Assembly: GCA_964493665.1 (NCBI GenBank)
Contig: CAZBOZ010000001.1
Coordinates: 61,486-125,485 of the forward strand
Direction of reading: 5' to 3'
DNA length: 64,000 nucleotides
Source of the DNA: DAOSVX01 sp964493665
GTDB lineage: Bacteria; Bacillota_I; Bacilli_A; RF39; UBA660
In this document: piece by piece, positions 47,700-55,030 of the stretch
Layout: each line of letters starts with the position of its first letter
Position numbering within the stretch: position 1 is the first letter of the stretch
Translations under genes and position numbers: made by a program
Notes under the pieces: model-generated
Seen by the model: the letters and a program-made list of their open reading frames with translations, nothing else
The model's database searches: none
What the model was told of the DNA's origin: nothing

Positions 47700-48147
47700 A
47701 GTAAAGCCAACGTTCCAATTCCAATTTTAAAGCTTTATTTTTATCAATATATTCCGCTTTTGCTTTGCCCGGTATTATATACTTTTTGCTCCAATGTTCA
47801 GCATGTTTAAGACTTTTAGGTGCTTCAGTCAAAAATGGTTCAGCTTCATAAAATCTTAATAATTCTGCTAAAGCTTCATCATAAGAAAGTCCAGCCCATA
47901 ATAATCTATTATATGCAAACAGTAATTCATAAGGGCTAACTTTAATTTCATTATAACCCATTGAATCCTCAGACCATTTTGCCCCAATTAGTATTACAAA
48001 ATCTTCGCCATGCAATTCCATTGCACTAACGTTGGCTTCTTTTAATGTATCTAAATATACAATATATTCATACCAGCCCTTTGAATAACAATCAGATCTA
48101 GTTGTATCAATTCCAGTTGAAAATAAAATTTCCGTTCTTTTTTCCAT
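47698..48147 (-). CDS. Unknown 149-aa protein between repeated promoter segments
   Basis: I do not recognise the family. The protein is soluble by sequence, with aromatic-rich and acidic stretches (GWYEYIVYLDTLKEANVSAMELHGEDFVILIGAKW and SPYELLFAYNRLLWAGLSYDEALAELLRFYEAEPFL). No catalytic motif stands out. AGGAGGG precedes the ATG by a good distance. Both ends of the gene are marked by a 22-bp direct repeat, suggesting that the gene with its promoter arrived by, or was moved by, recombination. It is followed by the deacetylase gene on the same strand. Confidence 0.75.
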   Translation of the reverse strand: MEKRTEILFSTGIDTTRSDCYSKGWYEYIVYLDTLKEANVSAMELHGEDFVILIGAKWSEDSMGYNEIKVSPYELLFAYNRLLWAGLSYDEALAELLRFYEAEPFLTEAPKSLKHAEHWSKKYIIPGKAKAEYIDKNKALKLELERWLY

Positions 48148-48169
48148 TTAACCCTCCTATATGTTTTAA

Positions 48170-48175
48170 TTATAT
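48170..48175 (-). promoter_or_regulatory. -10 box of the 149-aa gene
   Basis: TATAAT on the minus strand, 11 bp after copy B of the 22-bp repeat; same geometry as at 47661. Confidence 0.4.
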
Positions 48176-48185
48176 ACTATCTAGA

Positions 48186-48207
48186 ATTAAATTAAAACTC
48201 TAATTTT
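48186..48207. repeat. 22-bp direct repeat, copy B
   Basis: Second copy of the repeat at 47678-47699, 508 bp away. Here it also forms the 3' arm and tail of the tRNA-Thr terminator. Confidence 0.8.
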
Positions 48208-48220
48208 TTATTAGAGTTAT
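48194..48220 (-). terminator. Terminator of tRNA-Thr
   Basis: Stem AACTCTAAT/ATTAGAGTT (48210-48218 with 48196-48204) with T-rich flanks on both strands. Confidence 0.7.
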
Positions 48221-48227
48221 TTTTAAA

Positions 48228-48303
48228 TGGTGCTGAAAGTGGGAATCAAACCTACGACCTATCGCTTACGAGGCGATTGCTCTATCAACTGAGCTATTTC
48301 AGC
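48228..48303 (-). tRNA. tRNA-Thr (CGT)
   Basis: A 76-nt cloverleaf with acceptor GCTGAAA/TTTCAGC, anticodon loop CTCGTAA (CGT, reads ACG) and encoded CCA. It lies 29 nt after the ABC permease stop and may be read from that operon; a hairpin without a T-run (48306-48332) lies between. Confidence 0.94.
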
Positions 48304-48332
48304 AATTAAGTATGATAATAATATATCATACT

Positions 48333-49784
48333 TTAAATGTTTTTAATATTTTTCTTATTAAATACTATAAATGATGTAATAATCATAATTACAAAGTATA
48401 TTAAACAAATTAGTACAGAAAACTTTAAATTAGTATATTTAAAATAGGAACTACCACCATATAAGTAATCAGTAAAATCCCAATTTAAAGTTACAAAATA
48501 ACGCATGAAACTTACATTATATTTTATTACTAAAATATTTATAATATTGGAAATAATACTACCTACAAATGATATAGCAATTGCAGCGGCCGTGTTTCCT
48601 ATTAAAACGCTTAACATAAAGGCTAATGTAGCAATTAATATTAGCATTGGAAGTATTGCTATAAAAGCTAAAGCCATATAAATAAATATATTTTGAACTA
48701 TTATACTATTACTCATAAAATTATAATTGACAACTGGAACGCTTAAACTACTAGGTCCATATATAATCATTCCCACTGCACTTTGAAATATAAATATCGA
48801 TAAATAAGCAAATAAAACCATTAAAATACACGTTATGAATTTTGAAAGTAAAATCTTCCATCTTGGATATGGCCTTATTAAAAGCGTTTTAATAGTGCCT
48901 TTATTAAATTCTTCACTGACTATTGCCCCACAAGTAAAAATAATAATGAGGATAATAAAAAACTGGAATTCATCCAAAAAATTAATATACATTGATCTCA
49001 TATTTGCATCGTTAGAAGGATCATATTTATTATCTATTGTATATTTAGACATAGCAATGTTTTTTGAAGCCTCTTTAAACACTAATTCTTGTTCATAATC
49101 CCGATTTTCATCCTTTATTTCATACCAGGTAATTTTATTACCTTGATATAAATTTATTGCATCATTTAAATAATCACTACCATATGGTATATCTTTATCT
49201 AGTCTCATATTAGCTATTTCAATGCTTAATTCTGTTAAAAAGATGTTTTTTTGAGCTAAAGATATCGCTGTTGTTCCTTTAGCTTTATCTAATACTTTAT
49301 TTTGTTCTTTTAAAACATTATTTAATTCTGTTATTTCATCATTTACAAAACTACGCCAATCATCGGAATCAAATTTAGCTATTATTTTGCTATAGCTTTT
49401 CTGTAATTTTTTTAATTCTGTCTCGTTTTTATATTTACCATAAGTTAAATAGTTAATTTGGTATATTGTTTCATATAATTCGCTTTGAATTAAGGAAGCT
49501 TGCCAAGAATTAATACCATATTTTTCTTGGAGATTGTAAATATCTATTTCAGTTTGATTAGAAACATACCATTCAGTGTTTTTACTATTAGTTAAATCTA
49601 TAGTTTCTTGCTCTACCTCCAAATTATTAATATATTCTTTATTATCATTAATATTAGTTGAAGACTTAAAACTTTTATAAATAAAATTTGTTAATATTAC
49701 AAATGCTAAACAAACAAGTAATATAATATATATACTTTTTTTACTAAAAACTTTTATTAATTCGTTTTTTACTAACTTAATCAA
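48333..49784 (-). CDS. ABC-2 type transporter permease
   Basis: The protein has one N-terminal membrane helix (about 18-38), a large mostly extracytoplasmic region (about 40-260) predicted helical, and five further membrane helices in the C-terminal half, as in ABC-2 exporters of the bacitracin/lantibiotic-resistance or NosY type. The motif CGAIVSEEFNKGTIKTLLIRPYPRW is the cytoplasmic coupling segment typical of these permeases. It overlaps the ATPase gene by 8 nt. The substrate is unknown; peptide or antimicrobial efflux is common for such pairs. Confidence 0.85.
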   Translation of the reverse strand: MIKLVKNELIKVFSKKSIYIILLVCLAFVILTNFIYKSFKSSTNINDNKEYINNLEVEQETIDLTNSKNTEWYVSNQTEIDIYNLQEKYGINSWQASLIQSELYETIYQINYLTYGKYKNETELKKLQKSYSKIIAKFDSDDWRSFVNDEITELNNVLKEQNKVLDKAKGTTAISLAQKNIFLTELSIEIANMRLDKDIPYGSDYLNDAINLYQGNKITWYEIKDENRDYEQELVFKEASKNIAMSKYTIDNKYDPSNDANMRSMYINFLDEFQFFIILIIIFTCGAIVSEEFNKGTIKTLLIRPYPRWKILLSKFITCILMVLFAYLSIFIFQSAVGMIIYGPSSLSVPVVNYNFMSNSIIVQNIFIYMALAFIAILPMLILIATLAFMLSVLIGNTAAAIAISFVGSIISNIINILVIKYNVSFMRYFVTLNWDFTDYLYGGSSYFKYTNLKFSVLICLIYFVIMIITSFIVFNKKNIKNI

Positions 49785-50685
49785 TTATATTACCTCCTAC
49801 TTTACTTAAAAATGCTTCTTCTAAAGACATTTCGGCTTCATATATCTGATAAATTAAAACATCCTCGGAAATTAATTTTTTAATAATATTAGGAATTTCT
49901 TTTTTAGAAATTATTATTTTTATTTTAGTACTGTTAACCATTTCTCCAGACTTCAATATTTTTATAGCTTTTTTAGCATTATTTAACTCAATAAAATAAT
50001 CATTTTTTACCGCTTCCTTTTTAAATTTTTTAACCTCTGTCGTTTCAATTACTTTACCATTTTTAATTACACAGACTTTATTACAAAAATTATCTAATTC
50101 TGCTAAATTATGACTAGATATTAAAATCCCTTTATGCTCTTTAACTGCTAAATCTTTCAAGATATCTCTTAATTCTTTTATTCCTTCTGGATCTAAACCA
50201 TTTGTTGGCTCATCTAATATTAAAATATTAGGATCATTAAGTAAGGCTCCTGCTATGCCTAATCTTTGACGCATTCCTAAACTATATTTAGATACTTTAT
50301 CGTTTATTCTTTTTTCTAATTTTACTAATTTCACAACTTCATTAATTCTTTTTTTATCTATGTTTTTATACATTCTAGCTATTAATTCTAAATTTTGTTT
50401 GCCTGATAAATACATATACATATCAGGATTTTCTACAATAGCTCCGACTTTACTAATTGCCTTTACAAAATCATTTTTTATATCATAACCATTAATAATA
50501 ACATTCCCTTTATTAATACTTTGAAGTCCTAAAATCATTTTTATAGTAGTTGTTTTACCACTACCATTAGGTCCGATAAAACCCAATATATCTCCTTCAT
50601 AAAGTTCTAAAGATAAATCTTTTATTACTTCCTTTTTACCATAATTTTTATATAAATTATTACACATTAAAATTAAATTGTTCAT
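49777..50685 (-). CDS. ABC transporter ATP-binding protein
   Basis: This is the ATPase partner of the following permease. Walker A is GPNGSGKTT, the signature is YSLGMRQRLGIAGALL, and Walker B with the D-loop is ILILDEPTNGLDPEG; the H-loop SSHNLAEL is also present. The last ~90 residues form a C-terminal extension usual in exporters of the CcmA/BcrA type. I chose the ATG at 50685, directly after AAAAGGAGAG; longer frames upstream lack a ribosome binding site and family similarity. Confidence 0.93.
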   Translation of the reverse strand: MNNLILMCNNLYKNYGKKEVIKDLSLELYEGDILGFIGPNGSGKTTTIKMILGLQSINKGNVIINGYDIKNDFVKAISKVGAIVENPDMYMYLSGKQNLELIARMYKNIDKKRINEVVKLVKLEKRINDKVSKYSLGMRQRLGIAGALLNDPNILILDEPTNGLDPEGIKELRDILKDLAVKEHKGILISSHNLAELDNFCNKVCVIKNGKVIETTEVKKFKKEAVKNDYFIELNNAKKAIKILKSGEMVNSTKIKIIISKKEIPNIIKKLISEDVLIYQIYEAEMSLEEAFLSKVGGNIID

Positions 50686-50712
50686 AAACTCTCCTTTTGA
50701 TAGTGCATTTCT

Positions 50713-50741
50713 AAAATACAATGCTTTAAGATATATGTCAA
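50713..50741 (-). promoter_or_regulatory. Promoter of the ABC exporter
   Basis: TTGACA (50736-50741), 17-bp spacer, TATTTT (50713-50718) on the minus strand, directly after the T-run of the previous terminator. Confidence 0.65.
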
Positions 50742-50771
50742 ATAAAAAAAGAAGCATTTAATTTCTTTTTT
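50742..50771 (-). terminator. Terminator of the phosphoesterase gene
   Basis: Stem AAAAAGAA/TTCTTTTT with a 9-nt loop and a seven-T run on the minus strand that leads into TTGACA. Confidence 0.6.
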
Positions 50772-50781
50772 ATATTTAAAA

Positions 50782-52590
50782 TTATTTTATATTAAATATT
50801 AACTTCCTTTTTACAAACAACCAAATATTATAATTTATAGTAAATATTATTAAAGTAATTAATAATCTAATACTTCCAGCCCTTAAAAGAGGGATTAAAA
50901 AGACTTGAAATGTTTGAATCTGTTTTAATATACCTTCATTATAATAACTAGAGCTATCGATAAAGGTAACATCAACATTTTGATCATTAACACTAATTTT
51001 TAAATAGCCAATATTATTGCCACCTGTAGCAGTCCCTCCCAATACTCCTGAAGTAACATAAGTTGTATTACCAATTGTAGTTTTACCATAAACATGAGAA
51101 TGACCTGCTAAATAATAATCAACGCCATATTGCTCACAAAGTTCAATTAATTTGTCTGATTCAGCTTTACTTTGTAAATTATCATTAGATTCTGGACTAA
51201 GATTAACAGAACTATCAAATTCCCCTGTAATTGTATTGATAGGAGACATATGGCCAATTATGAAAATTAGATCGGTTGTTACATTTTGCAATTCATTTTC
51301 TAACCATTCGAATTGGGATTCACCAATAATCCCTGATGAAGTATTTAATACTATAAAAGTGGCATTATTATAAGTAAAACTATAATAATAAGGCCCAAAA
51401 AATGATGGATAATATTTGTTCCCTAAACCCCAAACATCATGATTACCAATACTAGTATAAATAGGAATATTGTAAGAATTAAATAATTCACTAGTAATAA
51501 TATATTCAGATTTACTACCACTATTTATCAAATCGCCATTAGCAATGATAAAATCAGGTTTATTTTCTAATAGATCTTTAAATATAGGGACCATTATATT
51601 TGTTCCACCATGTAAATCTGAAATACTATAAAAACTCCAACTATTAGTTGCATTAGTGATTGGCTTTATTTCAACATTATATTCTTGATTACCTTCAATA
51701 TTTAAATAAAAGTAATAGTTACTATGTGAATCTAAATAGCTGCTCTTTACTAAATCGCCAACTATTTCATTGTTATTTAATTTAAGAGTTTTTTGATAAA
51801 AATCATTATTGCTGGCAAAAACGTCTATTTCATTACCATTAACTGTAATATTGCTTCGATCTTTAGCAAAATTTAATAAATTTACGGCTAAAGTCCCAGA
51901 AGTATAAGGAATAATTTTAATATTAGTATTTGGCTGATAGCATTTTATGTCTACTGTTCCAACTAAATCTTCTGAATCAGCATTTAGTCCTTGATTAAGC
52001 TTTAAGCCATCAGAAATATTATAAATAAATCCACCATCTATATCAATCGATATAAATGGTTCTTTATATTCACTAATATAACTGGTTAAACCTTCTCCAT
52101 TAGGTCCCTCATAAATATTTAAATTATTTTCAAATGGATATATCCAAACAACCATTAATAATAATATGTTTAAAATTATATATATATTAAATGGCTTACT
52201 AAGTTTTAAATATTTACCATTTTTTAGTTCTTTATCCTTTATATTATGGGAAATGTTTTTTCTAATTATAGTTCTTAATATAAATATTGATATTATTGTT
52301 AAACCAGCTATTGTTAAAAAAGTAATATTCATTTCAGGATCTATAATAGCATAAACAATATAGAAAAAAAGCAGTAAAAAAGAGCTTAAAATTTTTAATT
52401 TATGTCCTACTTCCTTATCAAAAAAATCTAAAATTAAGCTTATATAACCAACTATAATAGCAAGAATTCCTAATCCACCTTGAAATAAAAAGAAATTGTT
52501 TTTAAAGACATCTAAAACAATAAGGGTAGTAATAATATTAATAACCAAAAATATAAAATTAGTTAAATAATATAAGGCTTTATTTTTCAT
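50782..52590 (-). CDS. Membrane-anchored calcineurin-like metallophosphoesterase
   Basis: Five N-terminal membrane helices (within about 1-155) are followed by a large domain on the outer face and one last membrane helix near the C-terminus. The phosphoesterase core begins near residue 320 with ISDLHGG, then NGDLINSG, GNHDVWG, IGHMSP and GHSHVYG, the full set of dimetal ligands. The ~165 residues between the helices and the core are beta-rich and unassigned. The order of helices and catalytic domain points to hydrolysis of an extracellular or lipid-linked phosphoester, such as a teichoic-acid or polyprenyl-phosphate compound, but this is inference. Confidence 0.82.
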   Translation of the reverse strand: MKNKALYYLTNFIFLVINIITTLIVLDVFKNNFFLFQGGLGILAIIVGYISLILDFFDKEVGHKLKILSSFLLLFFYIVYAIIDPEMNITFLTIAGLTIISIFILRTIIRKNISHNIKDKELKNGKYLKLSKPFNIYIILNILLLMVVWIYPFENNLNIYEGPNGEGLTSYISEYKEPFISIDIDGGFIYNISDGLKLNQGLNADSEDLVGTVDIKCYQPNTNIKIIPYTSGTLAVNLLNFAKDRSNITVNGNEIDVFASNNDFYQKTLKLNNNEIVGDLVKSSYLDSHSNYYFYLNIEGNQEYNVEIKPITNATNSWSFYSISDLHGGTNIMVPIFKDLLENKPDFIIANGDLINSGSKSEYIITSELFNSYNIPIYTSIGNHDVWGLGNKYYPSFFGPYYYSFTYNNATFIVLNTSSGIIGESQFEWLENELQNVTTDLIFIIGHMSPINTITGEFDSSVNLSPESNDNLQSKAESDKLIELCEQYGVDYYLAGHSHVYGKTTIGNTTYVTSGVLGGTATGGNNIGYLKISVNDQNVDVTFIDSSSYYNEGILKQIQTFQVFLIPLLRAGSIRLLITLIIFTINYNIWLFVKRKLIFNIK

Positions 52591-52628
52591 ATAATACCTC
52601 TATTATAAAAATAATATCATTTTAAATA

Positions 52629-52656
52629 TAAAAAAACAACTCAAATGAGTTGATTT
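52629..52656 (-). terminator. Terminator of the tRNA-Ile2/tRNA-Leu unit
   Basis: Stem CAACTCA/TGAGTTG (52646-52652 with 52637-52643) and a T-run on the minus strand. Confidence 0.75.
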
Positions 52657-52660
52657 TATT

Positions 52661-52745
52661 TGGTGCAGGTAAAGGGACTTGAACCCCCAAGGATTTCTCC
52701 GCTAGCTCCTAAGGCTAGTGCGTCTACCAGTTCCGCCATACCTGC
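52661..52745 (-). tRNA. tRNA-Leu (TAG)
   Basis: An 85-nt type II tRNA with acceptor GCAGGTA/TACCTGC, anticodon loop CTTAGGA (TAG), long variable arm and encoded CCA. Confidence 0.94.
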
Positions 52746-52750
52746 ATAAG

Positions 52751-52827
52751 TGGTGGACCTCGTAGGGCTCGAACCTACGACCGCCCGGTTATGAGCCGGA
52801 TGCTCTAACCAACTGAGCTAGAGGTCC
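52751..52827 (-). tRNA. tRNA with CAT anticodon, probably tRNA-Ile2 (lysidine type)
   Basis: A 77-nt cloverleaf with acceptor GGACCTC/GAGGTCC, anticodon loop CTCATAA and encoded CCA. It has a matched 1-72 pair and no three-GC anticodon stem, so it is not the initiator. C4-G69 and C5-G68 in the acceptor stem match tRNA-Ile2 substrates of TilS better than elongator tRNA-Met, but Met cannot be excluded. Confidence 0.8.
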
Positions 52828-52840
52828 ATCGACAATAGTA

Positions 52841-52869
52841 ATAATATCATAAGATATTTGATGTTGCAA
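52841..52869 (-). promoter_or_regulatory. Promoter of the tRNA-Ile2/tRNA-Leu unit
   Basis: TTGCAA (52864-52869), 17-bp spacer, TATTAT (52841-52846) on the minus strand. Confidence 0.7.
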
Positions 52870-52879
52870 GGTTTTTTCA

Positions 52880-52908
52880 ATAAAAAAATAAGTATTTCTA
52901 CTTATTTT
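52880..52908 (-). terminator. Terminator of the 139-aa gene
   Basis: Stem AAAATAAGTA/TACTTATTTT (52899-52908 with 52885-52894), T-run on the minus strand, overlapping the stop codon. Confidence 0.82.
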
Positions 52909-53317
52909 GTAAGGCATTTAATAAATCAATTTTAAACATATCTTTTGAAGCATTAGCTTTGGAAATCATAATTCCTTTATATGTTGTTAATTCTGATTTA
53001 TGACCCTCTAATAATATATTAGAAGGAGTAATATTATTTAACATTACGGTATTGCCTTTAGTATAAACTGTATAGTGTAATTTAATGTCACCATGAACTT
53101 GACTAAACATATGATCGCTTGGTAGTTTAAGCTCATAAGTAAATGAATCATCTTTCTTATTTTGACTTACTAACTCACCAACAAACTTACCATCTCTTAA
53201 AGATGGATAAAAATCAAAGTTTAACTTTTTATAAGCTAACATATTGTATTTCTTTAATGCTCTTTCAAGTTTTTTATACTCATTTTCATTAATGTAGTCT
53301 AAAACATAACTTGCCAT
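52898..53317 (-). CDS. Unknown 139-aa cytosolic protein behind a near-perfect promoter
   Basis: I do not recognise the family. The first ~45 residues are helical and basic (NENEYKKLERALKKYNMLAYKKL). A beta-rich stretch follows (YPSLRDGKFVGELVSQ, FTYELKLPSD, IKLHYTVYTKGNTVMLNNI) and a C-terminal helix ends the protein. There is no signal peptide, membrane segment or cysteine. GGGGG precedes the ATG. The gene is monocistronic between a consensus promoter and a strong terminator, so the protein may be abundant. Codon use looks like that of its neighbours. An abundant nucleoid, ribosome-associated or structural protein would fit, without direct evidence. Confidence 0.75.
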   Translation of the reverse strand: MASYVLDYINENEYKKLERALKKYNMLAYKKLNFDFYPSLRDGKFVGELVSQNKKDDSFTYELKLPSDHMFSQVHGDIKLHYTVYTKGNTVMLNNITPSNILLEGHKSELTTYKGIMISKANASKDMFKIDLLNALQNK

Positions 53318-53354
53318 AAATAAAACCCCCTTTATTTACCACATTTGTGAAGAC

Positions 53355-53383
53355 ATTATAGCATAACGGCCTAAAAATGTCAA
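53355..53383 (-). promoter_or_regulatory. Near-perfect promoter of the 139-aa gene
   Basis: TTGACA (53378-53383), 17-bp spacer ending TGC, TATAAT (53355-53360) on the minus strand: both hexamers, the spacer length and the extended -10 are consensus. Confidence 0.88.
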
Positions 53384-53392
53384 CTTCCTGAC

Positions 53393-53424
53393 AAATAAAA
53401 ATATACTAAATGTTTTTAGTATAC
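53393..53424 (-). terminator. Terminator of the PfkB-family kinase gene
   Basis: Stem TATACTAAA/TTTAGTATA (53415-53423 with 53402-53410) followed by five Ts on the minus strand. Confidence 0.75.
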
Positions 53425-54308
53425 TCTTCTTCTACTTCTTTTAATTCTGGGATACTTTTTCTAGCTCCCATTCTTGTTACAGAAATTCCTGCCGCTATAG
53501 TAGCATATTTAACGGTTTTTTCAATATCAAATTCTTTAGATAATCCATAAGCAAAAGCTCCATGGAATGTATCTCCTGCTCCAGTTGTATCAACAGCCTC
53601 TACTTTTAAAGCTGGCATTAATTTTATTATACCGTTTTGACTATATAAAGACCCATGTTCTTCTAAAGTTATCACAAGTTCTTTTCCATCATATTTATCT
53701 GCTAGCAGTTGATATATTTCAATTAAAGTATTTTTATCATTCCAATCAAATTTCATGTTTGTAACAGTTTCAGCAAATTCTTTGGAACAAACTATATATT
53801 TACTTCTTTTACATAAATCTAATATTTCAGGACTAGCAGAACCAGCATCGATTATTGATATTGCTTTTGAATATTTATCTATAATATCTTTTGAAGCAAT
53901 ATAATCGTAACCATCCATCAAGATTATTTCAGGATCAAAATCAACTTCATGTTTATTAAGAGGTATATAATCATCGGTTATATTAAAAATAGTTCTACTA
54001 CCATTTTGCTTGTTTACTAAAACAAAAGATAATTGGGTATCGTTTTTATATGTTGTTTCTATTAAATGAGTATCTACTTTAACATTCTCTAATTCCTTTT
54101 TAATTCTTTGACCATATACATCATTGCCAACTATCCCAGTATAATAAACCTCTTCGCCCCACTTACCAAGAAGATAAGCCATGTTAGCAGCTGGTCCACC
54201 GCCACCTTCGTCTGTCTTTTTAAAACGATATTTACTATTTTCTACTGGGAAACTATCAATCGGAATAGTTATATCATAAGCACTATGACCAATACACAAT
54301 ATTTTCAT
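53406..54308 (-). CDS. PfkB-family carbohydrate or nucleoside kinase
   Basis: This ribokinase-like enzyme phosphorylates a sugar or nucleoside with ATP. The N-terminal substrate region has GGGGPAANMAYLLGKWGEEVYYTGIVGNDVYG, and the second signature VDTTGAGDTFHGAFAYGLS carries the catalytic Asp and anion hole. Length (300 aa) is typical. Specificity cannot be told. It has its own promoter and terminator, so there is no operon clue. Neighbours tmk and thyX, which make thymidylate, may hint at a nucleoside substrate, but they are transcribed separately. Confidence 0.88.
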   Translation of the reverse strand: MKILCIGHSAYDITIPIDSFPVENSKYRFKKTDEGGGGPAANMAYLLGKWGEEVYYTGIVGNDVYGQRIKKELENVKVDTHLIETTYKNDTQLSFVLVNKQNGSRTIFNITDDYIPLNKHEVDFDPEIILMDGYDYIASKDIIDKYSKAISIIDAGSASPEILDLCKRSKYIVCSKEFAETVTNMKFDWNDKNTLIEIYQLLADKYDGKELVITLEEHGSLYSQNGIIKLMPALKVEAVDTTGAGDTFHGAFAYGLSKEFDIEKTVKYATIAAGISVTRMGARKSIPELKEVEEEYTKNI

Positions 54309-54332
54309 ATAATCCCTCTTTTATTCTTTTTA

Positions 54333-54341
54333 ATTATAACA
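54333..54341 (-). promoter_or_regulatory. Extended -10 promoter of the PfkB-family kinase gene
   Basis: TGT-TATAAT on the minus strand (TATAAT at 54333-54338), 25 bp before the ATG; the gap to tmk is only 35 bp. Confidence 0.45.
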
Positions 54342-54343
54342 AA

Positions 54344-55030
54344 TTATTTTTGTTTTGTTAAATGGCTAGTAATTATTTTATATATTTCATCATTAATATC
54401 TTCTATAGTTCTTATTTCATTATTTTTAATACAATTAACTGTAATATAATTCCTTAATTTTGCTAATTCTAAATAGGCTTTTTCAGCGGTTTGCAAATAT
54501 AAAGCTGATTTTTCTATTTTATCTGGCTTTTCATGTCTTTTTTTCTTTAATTCTAATGAATATTTATAAGGCATATAAAGAAAAATAATGATATCTGGTT
54601 TTGGTAATTCCAAAAATTTATATTCTAAATTATTTAGCCATTTATACATTTCTAGACGATCTTCTTTTTTTCTTAATTTACCCGCCTGAAAAGCCATGTT
54701 ACTTTCAGCATAGCGATCCAATATTAAATTCCCTTGGGCTAAATAAGCTTTTAGCAAAGGAAGATTATATCTTCTGTCAGCCGCATAGTATAATGAAGCT
54801 ACTTTTGAATCAACATTTATAGGATTCTCTGTAAAAAAACATTTACCATATAATTCTTTTCCTAAAAATGGCCCTCCTACTATTTTACCAGTTGGAGAAT
54901 CATAATTAGGAAAACTAAGCATATTTATTTTTATCTTATCTTTTTTTAATCTTTCAATTAGCATTTTAGCTTGAGTTTCTTTCCCTGAACAATCTGTTCC
55001 TTCAATTACAATTAATTTATTTTTCTTCAT
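54344..55030 (-). CDS. tmk: Thymidylate kinase
   Basis: Tmk phosphorylates dTMP to dTDP. The P-loop is EGTDCSGKETQA (10-21), the DRY-type motif is ILDRYAESNMAFQAGK and the LID region KKKRHEKPDKIEK follows. The P-loop differs from the usual EGxDGxGKTT in having Cys-Ser and Glu-Thr, a variant of a divergent Tmk subgroup. The length of 228 residues is a little above normal. The gene overlaps thyX by 14 nt, so the enzyme making dTMP and the one using it are translationally coupled. Confidence 0.88.
   Translation of the reverse strand: MKKNKLIVIEGTDCSGKETQAKMLIERLKKDKIKINMLSFPNYDSPTGKIVGGPFLGKELYGKCFFTENPINVDSKVASLYYAADRRYNLPLLKAYLAQGNLILDRYAESNMAFQAGKLRKKEDRLEMYKWLNNLEYKFLELPKPDIIIFLYMPYKYSLELKKKRHEKPDKIEKSALYLQTAEKAYLELAKLRNYITVNCIKNNEIRTIEDINDEIYKIITSHLTKQK

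Noticed and set aside
52751..52827. CAT-anticodon tRNA as initiator tRNA-fMet
   Set aside because: The 1-72 pair is matched and the anticodon stem lacks the three G-C pairs of initiators; C4/C5 in the acceptor points to tRNA-Ile2.
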